Positions 17,185 through 26,659 of a DNA stretch of 64,000 nucleotides are shown here, piece by piece. The notes under the pieces were generated by a model. The model did not search any database. It was given only the letters and a program-made list of their open reading frames with translations, and was not told where the DNA came from. Position 1 is the first letter of the stretch; the number at the start of each line of letters is the position of its first letter. A program made the position numbers and the translations under genes. Source of the DNA: Tolumonas osonensis (GTDB taxonomy: Bacteria > Pseudomonadota > Gammaproteobacteria > Enterobacterales > Aeromonadaceae); contig NZ_JACHGR010000006.1 in NCBI RefSeq assembly GCF_014202415.1, positions 203,939 through 267,938 on the forward strand, read 5' to 3'.

Positions 17185-18426
17185 ATGTCAGAAATTCAGG
17201 CTGAATTTACAACTTCCGGCGTCATCAAGACTGAAGCACCGGCAACGCAGGATCTCTGGGTTCTGGTCGTGTTAAGTCTGCTGATGTCCTTTTCTTCTGT
17301 ATCAACCGATCTTTATTTACCCGCGATGCCGGTGATCAGCCAGGATCTGCAGGCCTTTTCCGGTGGTGTCGAATTGACGATTTCCGCGTTTCTGATCGGA
17401 TTTAGTTCAGGACAATTGCTGTGGGGACCGTTGGGAGATCGTTATGGGCGGAAGATGCCGATCTTTGCCGGCTTAATCCTGTTTGTGCTGGGGGCTGCCG
17501 GTTGTGCTATGTCGGAAACCATCTATCAGATGATTGGCTGGCGTATTGTGCAGGCGCTGGGAGCCTGTGCCGGGCCGGTGCTGGCCAGAGCCATGATCCG
17601 GGATTTGTATGGCCGGGAAAAATCCGCGCAGATGTTATCCACGCTGGTACTGATTATGGGGATCGCGCCATTGATCGGGCCGCTGGTGGGCGGGCAGATC
17701 CTGGCGGTCTCTTCATGGCATGCCATTTTCTGGACACTGGTGTTGGTCGGTTGCATCTCCATTATTGCCTTATTCACTGTACCGGAAACGCTCACCGGCG
17801 AGAAACGGACGCAAGAGCCGCTGTCTGCCGCATTCAGGGATTATTTCATACAACTGCGTAACCCGGTGCTGCTGGGTTATGTGGCATCCGGTGCGTTCTT
17901 TTACGTCGGGATCTATGCTTTTGTCGCCGGCAGCCCGTTTGCCTATATCGATTACTACCATCTGGATGCGCAAGCCTATGGGCTGCTGTTTGGCGCCAAT
18001 ATTATTGGCATCATGGGCGTGAACCTGGTCAATTCACGCCTGGTCATGAAATTAGGGGTGGATCGTCTGTTCTATATCGGAACCTGGTTTTCCGCCGTTG
18101 CCGGCGTGGCGCTGGCGGTCAATGCCTGGTCTGGCTGGGGTGGCGTCGCCGGGCTGGCCGTGCCGATCTTTGTATTCACGTCGATGAACGGGCTGATTGT
18201 GGCCAATTCGGTGGCGGGTGCACTGGATACCGCGCCGCACAAGGCGGGCACAACCTCATCCCTGATTGGAGCCCTGCATTACGGTTCCGGCGTGATCAGT
18301 GCCGCGATCCTGGGGCTGTTAACAGACGGAACACCCTGGACCATGGGATTGCTCGTGGGCATAGCCGGGGTGGGGAGTCTGGTTTCTGCCACGCTGCTGC
18401 GTCGTTTTATCCGGAAAACAGCATGA
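17185..18426 (+). CDS. Bcr/CflA-family MFS drug efflux transporter
   Basis: This 413-residue inner-membrane transporter has about 12 hydrophobic segments. It carries the Bcr/CflA signature TDLYLPAMPVI in the first helix and the MFS loop motif GPLGDRYGRKMP. Members export chloramphenicol, bicyclomycin or sulfonamides with proton antiport. The ATG at 17185 has a GCGAGG upstream and gives a normal family length. The stop overlaps the following AraC gene (ATGA), so pump and regulator form an operon. Confidence 0.9.
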   Translation: MSEIQAEFTTSGVIKTEAPATQDLWVLVVLSLLMSFSSVSTDLYLPAMPVISQDLQAFSGGVELTISAFLIGFSSGQLLWGPLGDRYGRKMPIFAGLILFVLGAAGCAMSETIYQMIGWRIVQALGACAGPVLARAMIRDLYGREKSAQMLSTLVLIMGIAPLIGPLVGGQILAVSSWHAIFWTLVLVGCISIIALFTVPETLTGEKRTQEPLSAAFRDYFIQLRNPVLLGYVASGAFFYVGIYAFVAGSPFAYIDYYHLDAQAYGLLFGANIIGIMGVNLVNSRLVMKLGVDRLFYIGTWFSAVAGVALAVNAWSGWGGVAGLAVPIFVFTSMNGLIVANSVAGALDTAPHKAGTTSSLIGALHYGSGVISAAILGLLTDGTPWTMGLLVGIAGVGSLVSATLLRRFIRKTA

Positions 18427-19424
18427 AAACAGTCGCCAATATTTTAACTCAGTGGAAATTTAAAGCGCTGGCAAATGGCGGCATTGATGTCGCTGCCATG
18501 CTGCACAAATGCAATATCAGTAATTACGAGTTAAATAGAGCCAATGGCCGAATTCCGCAGGTTCAGCATTACAGCCTGATGCTGGAAACATTAAAATATA
18601 ATGATGCTTTTCTTTCCAGGCAGATTTCAATTGACCGGTTTTATCAGCTTTTTCCGGATTTGTTTGGTTTGTGCCTGAATGAATCCTCTGCATATAAAGC
18701 GATTGCTAGTTTCATAAAATATCGTGCCATCATGGGCGATTGCGATATTTGTGAAATGAAAAGCAATCATGATGAAATCATGATTGAATATCGAAATGAA
18801 GGGCCGCCACAACTTGGCAATGGCTCGGCTGTAGGAAATTTTATTTTATTTCGCAATATATTAAGAGAATATCTGCCGGACATGTCTGTTCAAGCTGGTT
18901 TTGTGGGTAATCCTGTCACATCAGAAAAAGTGGTCAGTGATTGCTTCCAATCAAAGTGTCTGTTTAATCAGAGTACAAATTTTTTATTGATCGGCAGTCA
19001 AAGTTTGCACGAGCGAAATGTATTTTTTAATGAAAGGCTGCATCGGCTGCAAAAGGACACCGCCGAAAGTGTCTGTTCAGAATTGAAACAATCGAAATCA
19101 TTTTCTCATACTATCACCGAACTCATTGAATCTATTATTAACTCGAATACCGCAGAGGGTGATAAGACTATTTTTGATGATGTCTGTAATACGTTAAAAC
19201 AAAGCCGGTGGACGATTAACCGGCGGTTACGAGAAGAAAACACCTGCTTTACCGATCTTTTAAAAAGAGTCCGCTTTAACGTGGCATGCAGGCTGTTGGC
19301 TGAAACCGATAAAAGTATTCAGGAGATAAGTGACTCCATGTTTTTCTCGTCTCCGGCTATATTTTCCAGATTTTTCAGTCTGCATGCGAATATGTCACCA
19401 GTAAAATACAGAAACAGAAAATAG
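18423..19424 (+). CDS. AraC-family regulator with Arabinose_bd/OruR-type N-domain
   Basis: This 333-residue regulator has an N-terminal sensing domain of the OruR/VirF-like type (residues about 20-200) and two C-terminal AraC helix-turn-helices (about 235-333; SIQEISDSMFFSSPAIFSRFF is the second). It is coupled to the Bcr-type pump by a 4-bp overlap and may control it. Its sequence is clearly more A+T-rich than the pump gene, so the pair may have different origins. The effector is unknown. Confidence 0.82.
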   Translation: MKTVANILTQWKFKALANGGIDVAAMLHKCNISNYELNRANGRIPQVQHYSLMLETLKYNDAFLSRQISIDRFYQLFPDLFGLCLNESSAYKAIASFIKYRAIMGDCDICEMKSNHDEIMIEYRNEGPPQLGNGSAVGNFILFRNILREYLPDMSVQAGFVGNPVTSEKVVSDCFQSKCLFNQSTNFLLIGSQSLHERNVFFNERLHRLQKDTAESVCSELKQSKSFSHTITELIESIINSNTAEGDKTIFDDVCNTLKQSRWTINRRLREENTCFTDLLKRVRFNVACRLLAETDKSIQEISDSMFFSSPAIFSRFFSLHANMSPVKYRNRK

Positions 19425-19459
19425 CTTTTTATTTCCCTGTATATGATTTTCCATATCTT

Positions 19460-19493
19460 GGTCATCCGGAATAAGTCCGGATGGCCTTTTTTA
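19460..19493 (+). terminator. Rho-independent terminator after the AraC gene
   Basis: The stem GGTCATCCGGA/TCCGGATGGCC (one G-T wobble) with an ATAAG loop is followed by T6. Confidence 0.85.
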
Positions 19494-19729
19494 TATTAAC
19501 GATTAATGAAAATTTTGATCTGTATCTGCACTGTGATCCTGATCTTGTTTTTAATTGTTGCTCCAAAATGATAAAAACTGCTCCGCCATGAAAAGAATCG
19601 CCCCCTGATGATGAATTAATATGGCCTTGAAATTGTTTCAGGCCGGTTATTCAACAGGCTATCGCTATAAAACATTTTATATACGGATATGCAATTATCT
19701 GAATATTAAAATATAAAGGAATACTGACG
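19494..19729. other. Upstream region of the GH3 gene
   Basis: This is an A+T-rich non-coding stretch, presumably carrying the promoter of the GH3 gene. I see no convincing operator or small gene. An AAAGGA binding site precedes the start. Confidence 0.5.
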
Positions 19730-22246
19730 ATGACGATGCAAAAAACAAAGCTGACTACATTGGCTATCGTGATTTCGACGCTATTAGGGGGTGTCGCTGG
19801 CTGTAATAATGATTCAAACGATAAAAAGGATGCATCTCAATCAACAGTGAAAGACGATGCTTATTACAAATCACTGGCCGAAGGCATGGTGGCCAAAATG
19901 ACGGCCGACGAAAAGATTAATATGCTGATCGGCCCTGGCTATACCACCACCCCTGCCAGCAATGGTACAAGAACATTCGGCACTGATTATTCCAAGATAG
20001 CCAATGTTAAAAAGATAGTTCCGGGTGCTGCCGGATATATTAACGGTGTTTACAATGAAACGAGCGGCCTTGATATTCCAGCGGCCAAGCTGGTTGATGG
20101 TCCGGCAGGGATTCGTATTTACCCGACACGTGAGGGTCAGGAAGGGTTAGAACCTGAATCCGGTACTTATTATGCGACTGCTTTCCCGACCGGAACATTA
20201 TTAGCATCAACCTGGAACGCGGAATTGGCGAAAGAGGTGGGTGAAGCGGCTGGTAATGAAGCAAAAGAATATGGCGTTGATTTCTGGCTCGCACCTGGCC
20301 TGAATATTCAGCGGAACCCGCTAAACGGACGTAACTTTGAATATTATTCCGAAGATCCGCTTATTTCGGGTGTCATCGCCGCTGCTGTGGTCGAAGGTGC
20401 TCAGAGCGAGGGTATTGGCGCAACGATTAAACATTTCGCTGCCAATAACTCGGAAACCAACCGCAGAACTGTCAATGCGGTTGTCACACCACGTGCATTG
20501 CGTGAAATTTACCTGCGTGGTTTTGAATATGCCGTGGAGAAATCGCATCCGTGGGCATTAATGACCTCCTATAACTCGATTAACGGCGTCAACGCAGGCG
20601 AACGAACAGATCTGATTACGAATATCTTGCGCGATGAATGGGGTTTCAAAGGTTTTGCGATGAGCGATTGGTGGTCAGGCTGGGATCCGGTGGCGCTGGT
20701 AAAAGCGGGTACTGATGTCATTCAGCCCGGTGGTGCCTATCGTATCTTCCGGGGTGCTGACTGGCTGACCGTCTTGCAGGATGCTTACAAGAATAACCAG
20801 TTGAGTGAGGACATCATCAACCGGGATGTCGTGCGCACCTTAACGCAGGTTCTCAAAGCGCCATCAGGACAGAATTACCCATATTCCAATAACCCGGATT
20901 TGAATGCTCATGCTCAGATTGCCAAACAGGCGGCGGAAGAAGGCATGGTCTTGCTGAAAAATGACGGTTCAGTATTGCCTGTTGCAACGTCACAGAAACT
21001 GGCTTCGTTCGGTATTGGACAGATTAATACCTTCAAGGGCGGTACGGGGAGTGGTGATGTACATTCACCCTATATCCGCAACATTTATGATGGTCTGGCA
21101 GAAAAATATGCCATTGATTCAGAAATAGGCTCGTTCTATCAGGAATTCTTTAACGCGAATAAAACAGCCTCAACCGATGTGTTTGGTGTTTCGGAAGTTA
21201 TTAGCTGTCCGGAACCTGACGTTTCGGTTGAGCAAATCAATGCAGCTGCTTTATCCAGTGACGTTGCGGTGATTACGATTTCACGTAATGCCGGCGAAGG
21301 CACTGATCGCACTGCAGCAGAAGGCGACTACCTGTTAACTGCGACTGAAACAGCGTTAATCGATAATGTATCAACGGCATTCCATGCTCAAAGCAAGAAA
21401 GTGGTCGTGATTCTGAATATCGGCGGTGTTATTGATACTACGGCATGGAAAGACAAAGTCGACGGTATTCTGCTGGCTTATCAGCTGGGTCAGGAGGCGG
21501 GTAATGCGATTGCCGATATTATCGCTGGTGTCGTCAGCCCGAGCGGTAAGCTGGCGCAGACGTTCCCTGCCAGCTATGAGGATGTGCCTTCATCGGCGAC
21601 CTTCCCGGGTGTGACGGAAAGTACCTATGACAACGCCGGTCCTGTTGATCCTAATGTGGATACCTCAATCACACCGAAAGTGGCGGATTATAACCAGTAC
21701 TATAACGAAGACATTTATGTCGGTTACCGTTATTACCATACCTTTAATAAGGGAGTCGCGTATCCGTTCGGTTTCGGTCTGTCCTACACTACATTTAGCT
21801 TTGGCAACTCTGCTGTATCAGCGAATACCTTGAGTCAGGGTAAAACTGGCAGTGTGACCATCACGACCAACGTGACGAATACGGGTGCGGTAGCAGGGAA
21901 AGAGGTTGCTCAGGTTTATGTCAACGCGCCGGAAGTGAAGCTGAAAAAACCAGAGATTGAGCTGAAGGCCTTTGCTAAAACTGACAAGCTGGAATCTGGC
22001 TCTGCGCAGCAACTGACATTCAATATTTCAGCTGAAACACTGGCCAGTTTTGATGAGGCCCATAATCAGTGGATTGTCGAACCGGGCGTTTATAAGGTTT
22101 ACGTAGCCTCATCGTCGGATGTGTCTGCGGTTGAACCAATCACTTTCTCGGTTGATAAAGAGATCGTGGTAGAAAATACAACCCCGGGTGCGTTGCAGCT
22201 ACAACCTAACTTTGCGAATAAGTCTTTTGTTACTGTCAGTGAATAA
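19730..22246 (+). CDS. GH3-family glycoside hydrolase lipoprotein
   Basis: This 838-residue enzyme is a family 3 beta-glycosidase (beta-glucosidase/xylosidase/arabinosidase type). The N terminus is a lipoprotein signal peptide with lipobox VAGC at Cys25; the +2 residue is Asn, so outer-membrane sorting is expected. The catalytic barrel follows; the nucleophile is Asp313 in GFAMSDWW. After the alpha/beta domain comes a fibronectin-III-like C-terminal domain (NVTNTGAVAGKEVAQVYV). Surface or periplasmic cleavage of oligosaccharides before uptake fits the arabinofuranosidase/ABC operon downstream. Exact linkage specificity is not readable. Confidence 0.88.
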   Translation: MTMQKTKLTTLAIVISTLLGGVAGCNNDSNDKKDASQSTVKDDAYYKSLAEGMVAKMTADEKINMLIGPGYTTTPASNGTRTFGTDYSKIANVKKIVPGAAGYINGVYNETSGLDIPAAKLVDGPAGIRIYPTREGQEGLEPESGTYYATAFPTGTLLASTWNAELAKEVGEAAGNEAKEYGVDFWLAPGLNIQRNPLNGRNFEYYSEDPLISGVIAAAVVEGAQSEGIGATIKHFAANNSETNRRTVNAVVTPRALREIYLRGFEYAVEKSHPWALMTSYNSINGVNAGERTDLITNILRDEWGFKGFAMSDWWSGWDPVALVKAGTDVIQPGGAYRIFRGADWLTVLQDAYKNNQLSEDIINRDVVRTLTQVLKAPSGQNYPYSNNPDLNAHAQIAKQAAEEGMVLLKNDGSVLPVATSQKLASFGIGQINTFKGGTGSGDVHSPYIRNIYDGLAEKYAIDSEIGSFYQEFFNANKTASTDVFGVSEVISCPEPDVSVEQINAAALSSDVAVITISRNAGEGTDRTAAEGDYLLTATETALIDNVSTAFHAQSKKVVVILNIGGVIDTTAWKDKVDGILLAYQLGQEAGNAIADIIAGVVSPSGKLAQTFPASYEDVPSSATFPGVTESTYDNAGPVDPNVDTSITPKVADYNQYYNEDIYVGYRYYHTFNKGVAYPFGFGLSYTTFSFGNSAVSANTLSQGKTGSVTITTNVTNTGAVAGKEVAQVYVNAPEVKLKKPEIELKAFAKTDKLESGSAQQLTFNISAETLASFDEAHNQWIVEPGVYKVYVASSSDVSAVEPITFSVDKEIVVENTTPGALQLQPNFANKSFVTVSE

Positions 22247-22264
22247 GATAACTCTTTAGCCCTT

Positions 22265-22296
22265 GGTGAACCCACAACATGGGTTCACCTTTTTTA
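22265..22296 (+). terminator. Rho-independent terminator of the GH3 gene
   Basis: A 10-bp perfect stem GGTGAACCCA/TGGGTTCACC with a 5-base loop is followed by T6. It sits between convergent GH3 and trxC genes. Confidence 0.92.
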
Positions 22297-22300
22297 TTCT

Positions 22301-22756
22301 TTACGTCCTGATCCCCGCCAGTTGCTGCTGCAACCACTGCTGAAACTGGTTCTTTGGTAACGCACCGGATAAGCGCGTGATTTCCCGTCCCTCATAAAAC
22401 AACATCAGGGTAGGAATGGAACGGATCTGGTAACGGGCTGCGGTCTGCTGATGTTCCTGCGTATCCAGTTTGATAAAACAGACCTGCGTTGCCATTTCAG
22501 CGGCGACCTGACTGAACGCCGGGGCAAATGACTGACAGGGGCCGCACCAGGGCGCCCAGAAATCAACCACTACCGGTAAACCGGTGTTCTCGATGAAGCG
22601 TTGGAAATTCTTGTCATTGGCATTGATGGGTTTTCCGGTAAGCAGCGGTTCCCGGCATTTGCCGCAGACGGGCTGATCACCCAGCCGGTTTGACGGTACA
22701 CGATTAATGACCCCGCAATGTGGGCAAACGAGTTGCACCGGCGATGAGTTGGTCAT
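22301..22756 (-). CDS. trxC: Thioredoxin 2 (zinc-binding)
   Basis: This 151-residue cytoplasmic disulfide reductase has an N-terminal zinc finger (Cys11, Cys14, Cys31, Cys34) and a thioredoxin domain with the active site WCGPC (Cys71, Cys74). This two-part layout is diagnostic of TrxC, which in E. coli responds to oxidative stress. The start at 22756 gives the best spacing to AGGAGG; an ATG one codon earlier is possible. It is convergent with the GH3 gene and unrelated in function to the sugar genes around it. Confidence 0.93.
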   Translation of the reverse strand: MTNSSPVQLVCPHCGVINRVPSNRLGDQPVCGKCREPLLTGKPINANDKNFQRFIENTGLPVVVDFWAPWCGPCQSFAPAFSQVAAEMATQVCFIKLDTQEHQQTAARYQIRSIPTLMLFYEGREITRLSGALPKNQFQQWLQQQLAGIRT

Positions 22757-23166
22757 CATAACCTCCTGATGCGATAGCGATGATTAATATATAAGTGCGA
22801 ACGTATGACGTTTCAAGTGAAAGTCATAATGTTCGTAAAACATTCCGCCTTGCTGGTTTAATCCCTGTTTTTTGTGGCCTTTCCGGTAATCTGGTACGTC
22901 ACATAATTCCCTTTGAATCCCTTTTTTGGGTTTTCCCGGAAATATGGATTTTTCGACTGAGCACAATTTCCCCCAGCTTCTTTTGCCCGCATTTTTATTC
23001 GGCATATCCTCCGTAGCGTGTGTTTTTTCACCAGTAATTGTGATTTGTCTCCTGTTTCTGAAAACACAGGATTGCTGAGAAAACAAGTTAATTAACATTA
23101 TTACTAATAATTATTAGTTGCTGGTTTCGGGCAATTCCGACTGCAAGTTTACGATTGGAGCAGGTC
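22757..23166. other. Divergent intergenic region between trxC and the arabinofuranosidase operon
   Basis: This non-coding stretch separates two divergent genes and must hold both promoters. A 104-codon minus-strand frame (22784-23098) has no family resemblance and lacks a good start. A 16-bp perfect palindrome lies at 23103-23118. Confidence 0.55.
23103..23118. promoter_or_regulatory. Palindrome, candidate operator of the arabinoside operon
   Basis: ACTAATAATTATTAGT is a perfect 16-bp inverted repeat 49 bp before the abf start. It could be bound by the LacI-family regulator at 29050, although LacI operators usually have a central CG. I found no second copy in the window. Confidence 0.35.
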
Positions 23167-24678
23167 ATGGAAGTCTTGGTTACAGTAAACAAAAACTCTG
23201 TCATATCCGAAGTTGATAAACGAATCTTCGGTTCGTTTATCGAACACATGGGGCGTGCGATATATTCTGGTATTTACGAGCCTGAACATGCGTCTGCCAA
23301 TCAGGACGGATTCCGGGGTGATGTGATTGAACTGGTGAAGGAGTTGCAGGTTCCGATCGTCCGTTATCCGGGCGGGAATTTTGTTTCTGCCTATAACTGG
23401 GAAGACGGTATCGGACCGAAAGAACAGCGACCAACCCGCCTGGATCTGGCGTGGCACTCCAGTGAATCGAATCAGATCGGTATTCATGAATTTGCTGGCT
23501 GGGCTGAAACCGTCGGCAGCGACATGATGCTGGCGGTGAATCTGGGATCACGGGGGCTCAGTGATGCCCGCAATTTTCTGGAATATGTAAATCATCCGAA
23601 AGGATCGTACTGGTCTGATCTCCGTCGTCAGAATGGCCGTGAACAACCTTGGGGTGTCAAAACCTGGTGTCTGGGCAATGAAATGGATGGCCCATGGCAG
23701 ATCGGTCAGAAAACGGCAGATGAATATGGCCGGATTGCTTATGAAACCGCGAAAGCCATGCGGGCGTTTGACCGGAATCTGGAACTGGTGGTGTGCGGTT
23801 CTTCCAATCCCGATATGCCGACATTCCCGGAGTGGGAAAAGACTGTGCTGGAACACACCTATGACGCGGTCGATTACATCTCGCTGCATATGTATTTCAA
23901 AAATCACGAACGCAATACCGCCAAATTTCTGGCGCAATCGCTGCGTATGGAACGCTACATCGATACCGTCGCTTCAACCATCAATTATGTGAAAGCGAAG
24001 AAGCATTCCGACAAACAGATCTATATCAGTTTTGATGAGTGGAACGTCTGGTATCACTCCGAGGAACATGACAAAAAAATATTGTCAGGGCAGGAAGGCT
24101 GGCCGCATGCACCCGCAATTCTGGAAGATATTTATAACTTTGAAGATGCGTTGCTGGTCGCTTGTCTGATCAACAGTTTTATCCGTAAAAGCGACATCGT
24201 CAAAATTGCCTGTCTGGCGCAGCTGGTGAACGTCATTGCACCGATCATGACAGAAAAGAACGGCGCGGCCTGGCGACAGACCATTTTTCATCCGTTCATG
24301 CTGGCATCACGGCATGCACGCGGCAACGCGCTGCAGTTAGACATTCACAGCCCTGGCTATGCGGTGGAATGGGCAAGTAACGTGCCTTATATCGATATGT
24401 CTGCGGTTTACAATGAGGAAGAGAAGACACTCAGCCTGTTCATTGTTAACCGCCACGAGAGTGAACACATCGCTCTTCGTACCGAATTTCAGCAATTTCA
24501 GAATTTGCACGTCAGTGCGCATCAGATTCTTAGTGGTCACGATCTGCAAAGCTGCAACTCCAGCCAGTTTCCAGATCGTATCCGACCCGATAAAGGCGAG
24601 GCTCTGGTTATCGACAATCATCAGATTGAGATCTCAGTTGCGCCTCTTTCCTATCATTTCATCCAGTTAAAGGAATGA
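23167..24678 (+). CDS. Intracellular alpha-L-arabinofuranosidase, GH51
   Basis: This 503-residue enzyme removes terminal alpha-L-arabinofuranose from arabinan or arabinoxylan oligosaccharides. It has the GH51 pattern: acid/base Glu172 in CLGNEMDGPW and nucleophile Glu291 in FDEWNVWY, with the family N terminus (FGSFIEHMGRAIYSGIYEP). No signal peptide is present, so it acts on imported oligosaccharides. The ATG at 23167 has GGAG 6 bases upstream, against a TTG at 23155. It leads an operon with a complete ABC importer. Confidence 0.93.
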   Translation: MEVLVTVNKNSVISEVDKRIFGSFIEHMGRAIYSGIYEPEHASANQDGFRGDVIELVKELQVPIVRYPGGNFVSAYNWEDGIGPKEQRPTRLDLAWHSSESNQIGIHEFAGWAETVGSDMMLAVNLGSRGLSDARNFLEYVNHPKGSYWSDLRRQNGREQPWGVKTWCLGNEMDGPWQIGQKTADEYGRIAYETAKAMRAFDRNLELVVCGSSNPDMPTFPEWEKTVLEHTYDAVDYISLHMYFKNHERNTAKFLAQSLRMERYIDTVASTINYVKAKKHSDKQIYISFDEWNVWYHSEEHDKKILSGQEGWPHAPAILEDIYNFEDALLVACLINSFIRKSDIVKIACLAQLVNVIAPIMTEKNGAAWRQTIFHPFMLASRHARGNALQLDIHSPGYAVEWASNVPYIDMSAVYNEEEKTLSLFIVNRHESEHIALRTEFQQFQNLHVSAHQILSGHDLQSCNSSQFPDRIRPDKGEALVIDNHQIEISVAPLSYHFIQLKE

Positions 24679-24683
24679 CCGTT

Positions 24684-25781
24684 ATGTCATCGGCTATCGA
24701 AATTAGAAATTTAACCAAGCGTTACAATGATCTGACGATTTTGAATGACATATCTTTCTCGATCGAACCGAGCGAGTTCATTGTCTTTTTAGGCCCGTCA
24801 GGCTGCGGCAAATCCACGTTGCTGCGCATGATCGCCGGTCTGGAAAGCATCAGTGACGGCGAGATCTGGATGGATCAGAACCGCCTTGATGTACTGCCGC
24901 CCGGTAAGCGCAATGTGTCGATGGTGTTCCAGAACTATGCGTTATATCCGCATATGACGGTGGAAGACAACATGGCGTTTGGGCTGAAAAACATTGGCAC
25001 TGACCCGGATGTGATCCGTACCCGGATCAAATCCGCCGCCGAAATGCTGGAAATGACGCACCTGCTGAAGCGTAAACCCGCAGAGCTTTCCGGCGGTCAG
25101 CGGCAGCGTGTCGCGATCGGGCGGGCCATTGTCAGAGAGCCGAAGGCGTTCCTGTTTGACGAACCTCTTTCCAACCTGGATGCCGCACTGCGTGGCCGCA
25201 CCCGTATTGAGCTGGCGCAACTGCATCAGCGCGTCAAAGCCACCATGATTTTCGTTACCCACGATCAGGTGGAAGCGATGACGCTGGCGGATCGTATCGT
25301 GGTGCTGAATAACACCCGGATTGAACAGATCGGTACCCCGATCGAAATCTACCAGCGACCTGCCTCGAAGTTTGTGGCCGGTTTTGTTGGTACGCCTGCC
25401 ATGAACTTCGTCAATGTGACGGCACTAAGCAATGACGGTGGCGCCACCACGGTGCATATCGACGGCATGAAGCCGATCGCAACCCGCATTGATTACGCAA
25501 AACTGCCGGACCCGCATGCCTGTTTTGAACTGGGAGTACGGGCAGAAGATATTGATCTGGTTGATGAATCGCAGGCCGAAGTCAGTGGCATCGTTTCGTT
25601 TGTGGAACGGTTAGGGGAACGTACGCTGCTGTATGTCCGCCTGGCTGACGGTCGGATGCTGATTGCCGATACCGATGGCAAATCGCAGATCAGTTCCGGT
25701 GAAACAGTGCATCTGAAAATGAACAAAGTTGCGGTTCATCTGTTTGACGCCAACGGTGTCGCTTACCACGGAGAAGCATGA
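24684..25781 (+). CDS. Sugar ABC transporter ATPase (MalK/UgpC type)
   Basis: This 365-residue ATP-binding subunit has Walker A GPSGCGKST, the signature LSGGQRQRV, Walker B FLFDEPLSNLD and the H-loop THDQVEAM, then a C-terminal OB-fold regulatory domain as in MalK/MsmK/UgpC. It energises import of the operon's oligosaccharide. The ATG at 24684 is at a better distance from AAGGA than the ATG at 24675. It has a paralogue at 51499 in the galactoside operon. Confidence 0.92.
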   Translation: MSSAIEIRNLTKRYNDLTILNDISFSIEPSEFIVFLGPSGCGKSTLLRMIAGLESISDGEIWMDQNRLDVLPPGKRNVSMVFQNYALYPHMTVEDNMAFGLKNIGTDPDVIRTRIKSAAEMLEMTHLLKRKPAELSGGQRQRVAIGRAIVREPKAFLFDEPLSNLDAALRGRTRIELAQLHQRVKATMIFVTHDQVEAMTLADRIVVLNNTRIEQIGTPIEIYQRPASKFVAGFVGTPAMNFVNVTALSNDGGATTVHIDGMKPIATRIDYAKLPDPHACFELGVRAEDIDLVDESQAEVSGIVSFVERLGERTLLYVRLADGRMLIADTDGKSQISSGETVHLKMNKVAVHLFDANGVAYHGEA

Positions 25782-26659
25782 TGAGAGATCAAGTCCGTAG
25801 GGGTGAGTGGCTGAATCTGGCCTTCATCCTGCCGTATCTGCTGGTGTTTATCGCGATGATCCTGATCCCGCTGGTATGGGGGATCAGCCTGAGCTTTGAA
25901 AAAGTGGATCTGTTTGGTTCGGGCCGTTTTGTCGGTCTGGCCAATTATCAGCGGTTACTCAGCGACAAGATTTTTCTGCAGACCGTCACGAATACGCTCT
26001 ATTTTGTGCTGCTGACGGTGCCGGCTCTGGTCGTACTGGGTCTGTTTCTGGCGATTGCGCTGAATAAACAGACCTGGGTTGCCGCCAGTCTGCGTGGGAT
26101 CTTTTTCTCCTCGACCATCCTGTCGGTCACGGTGGTCACGCTGATCTGGCGCATCGTCTTTATCCCGAATGACGGGCTGATGGCGAACATCTTTACGAAA
26201 TTGGGACTGGAGCCGATCGCCTTCTTGTCCGACCCCAACTGGTCACTGATTGCGGTCGCGGTCGCCACGGTCTGGTGGTGTCTGGGTCTGCCGATGATGC
26301 TGTTTATCGCTGCGTTACAGCAGATCCCGAAAGAGATTTACGAAGCAGCCGCGCTGGATAACGCCAGCCGCTGGACTGTGTTCTTCCGGATCACGATCCC
26401 ATCCATCATGCGCACCATTGTCCTGGTCGTCATTATTGAAATCGTCATGCAGTTTCAATTGTTCGGACAGGCACTGCTCATGACCAACGGCGGCCCGAAC
26501 AACTCGTCACGGTCGATGGTGATGTTCATTTATGACGTTGGTTTCCGCCGCTGGGATATCGGCCTTGCTGCTGCCGCGTCTCAGATCCTGTTCGCCGTCA
26601 TTCTGGTGGCCGCGATGGCACAGTTTTTTGTCTCCAGCCGTTCAAAGAGGAATGCCTGA
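25778..26659 (+). CDS. Sugar ABC transporter permease, MalF/UgpA-like
   Basis: This 293-residue inner-membrane permease has six predicted transmembrane segments and the EAA loop (EIYEAAALDNASRWTVFFRITIP) that docks to the ATPase. It is the first of two permease subunits in the arabinoside operon. The ATG at 25778 overlaps the ATPase stop; the ATG one codon later is equally possible. Confidence 0.92.
   Translation: MMRDQVRRGEWLNLAFILPYLLVFIAMILIPLVWGISLSFEKVDLFGSGRFVGLANYQRLLSDKIFLQTVTNTLYFVLLTVPALVVLGLFLAIALNKQTWVAASLRGIFFSSTILSVTVVTLIWRIVFIPNDGLMANIFTKLGLEPIAFLSDPNWSLIAVAVATVWWCLGLPMMLFIAALQQIPKEIYEAAALDNASRWTVFFRITIPSIMRTIVLVVIIEIVMQFQLFGQALLMTNGGPNNSSRSMVMFIYDVGFRRWDIGLAAAASQILFAVILVAAMAQFFVSSRSKRNA

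Noticed and set aside
22784..23098. A 104-codon minus-strand frame between trxC and abf
   Set aside because: Its residue composition is that of non-coding DNA (many Lys/Gly/Arg, no domain), and it occupies a region that must hold two promoters.
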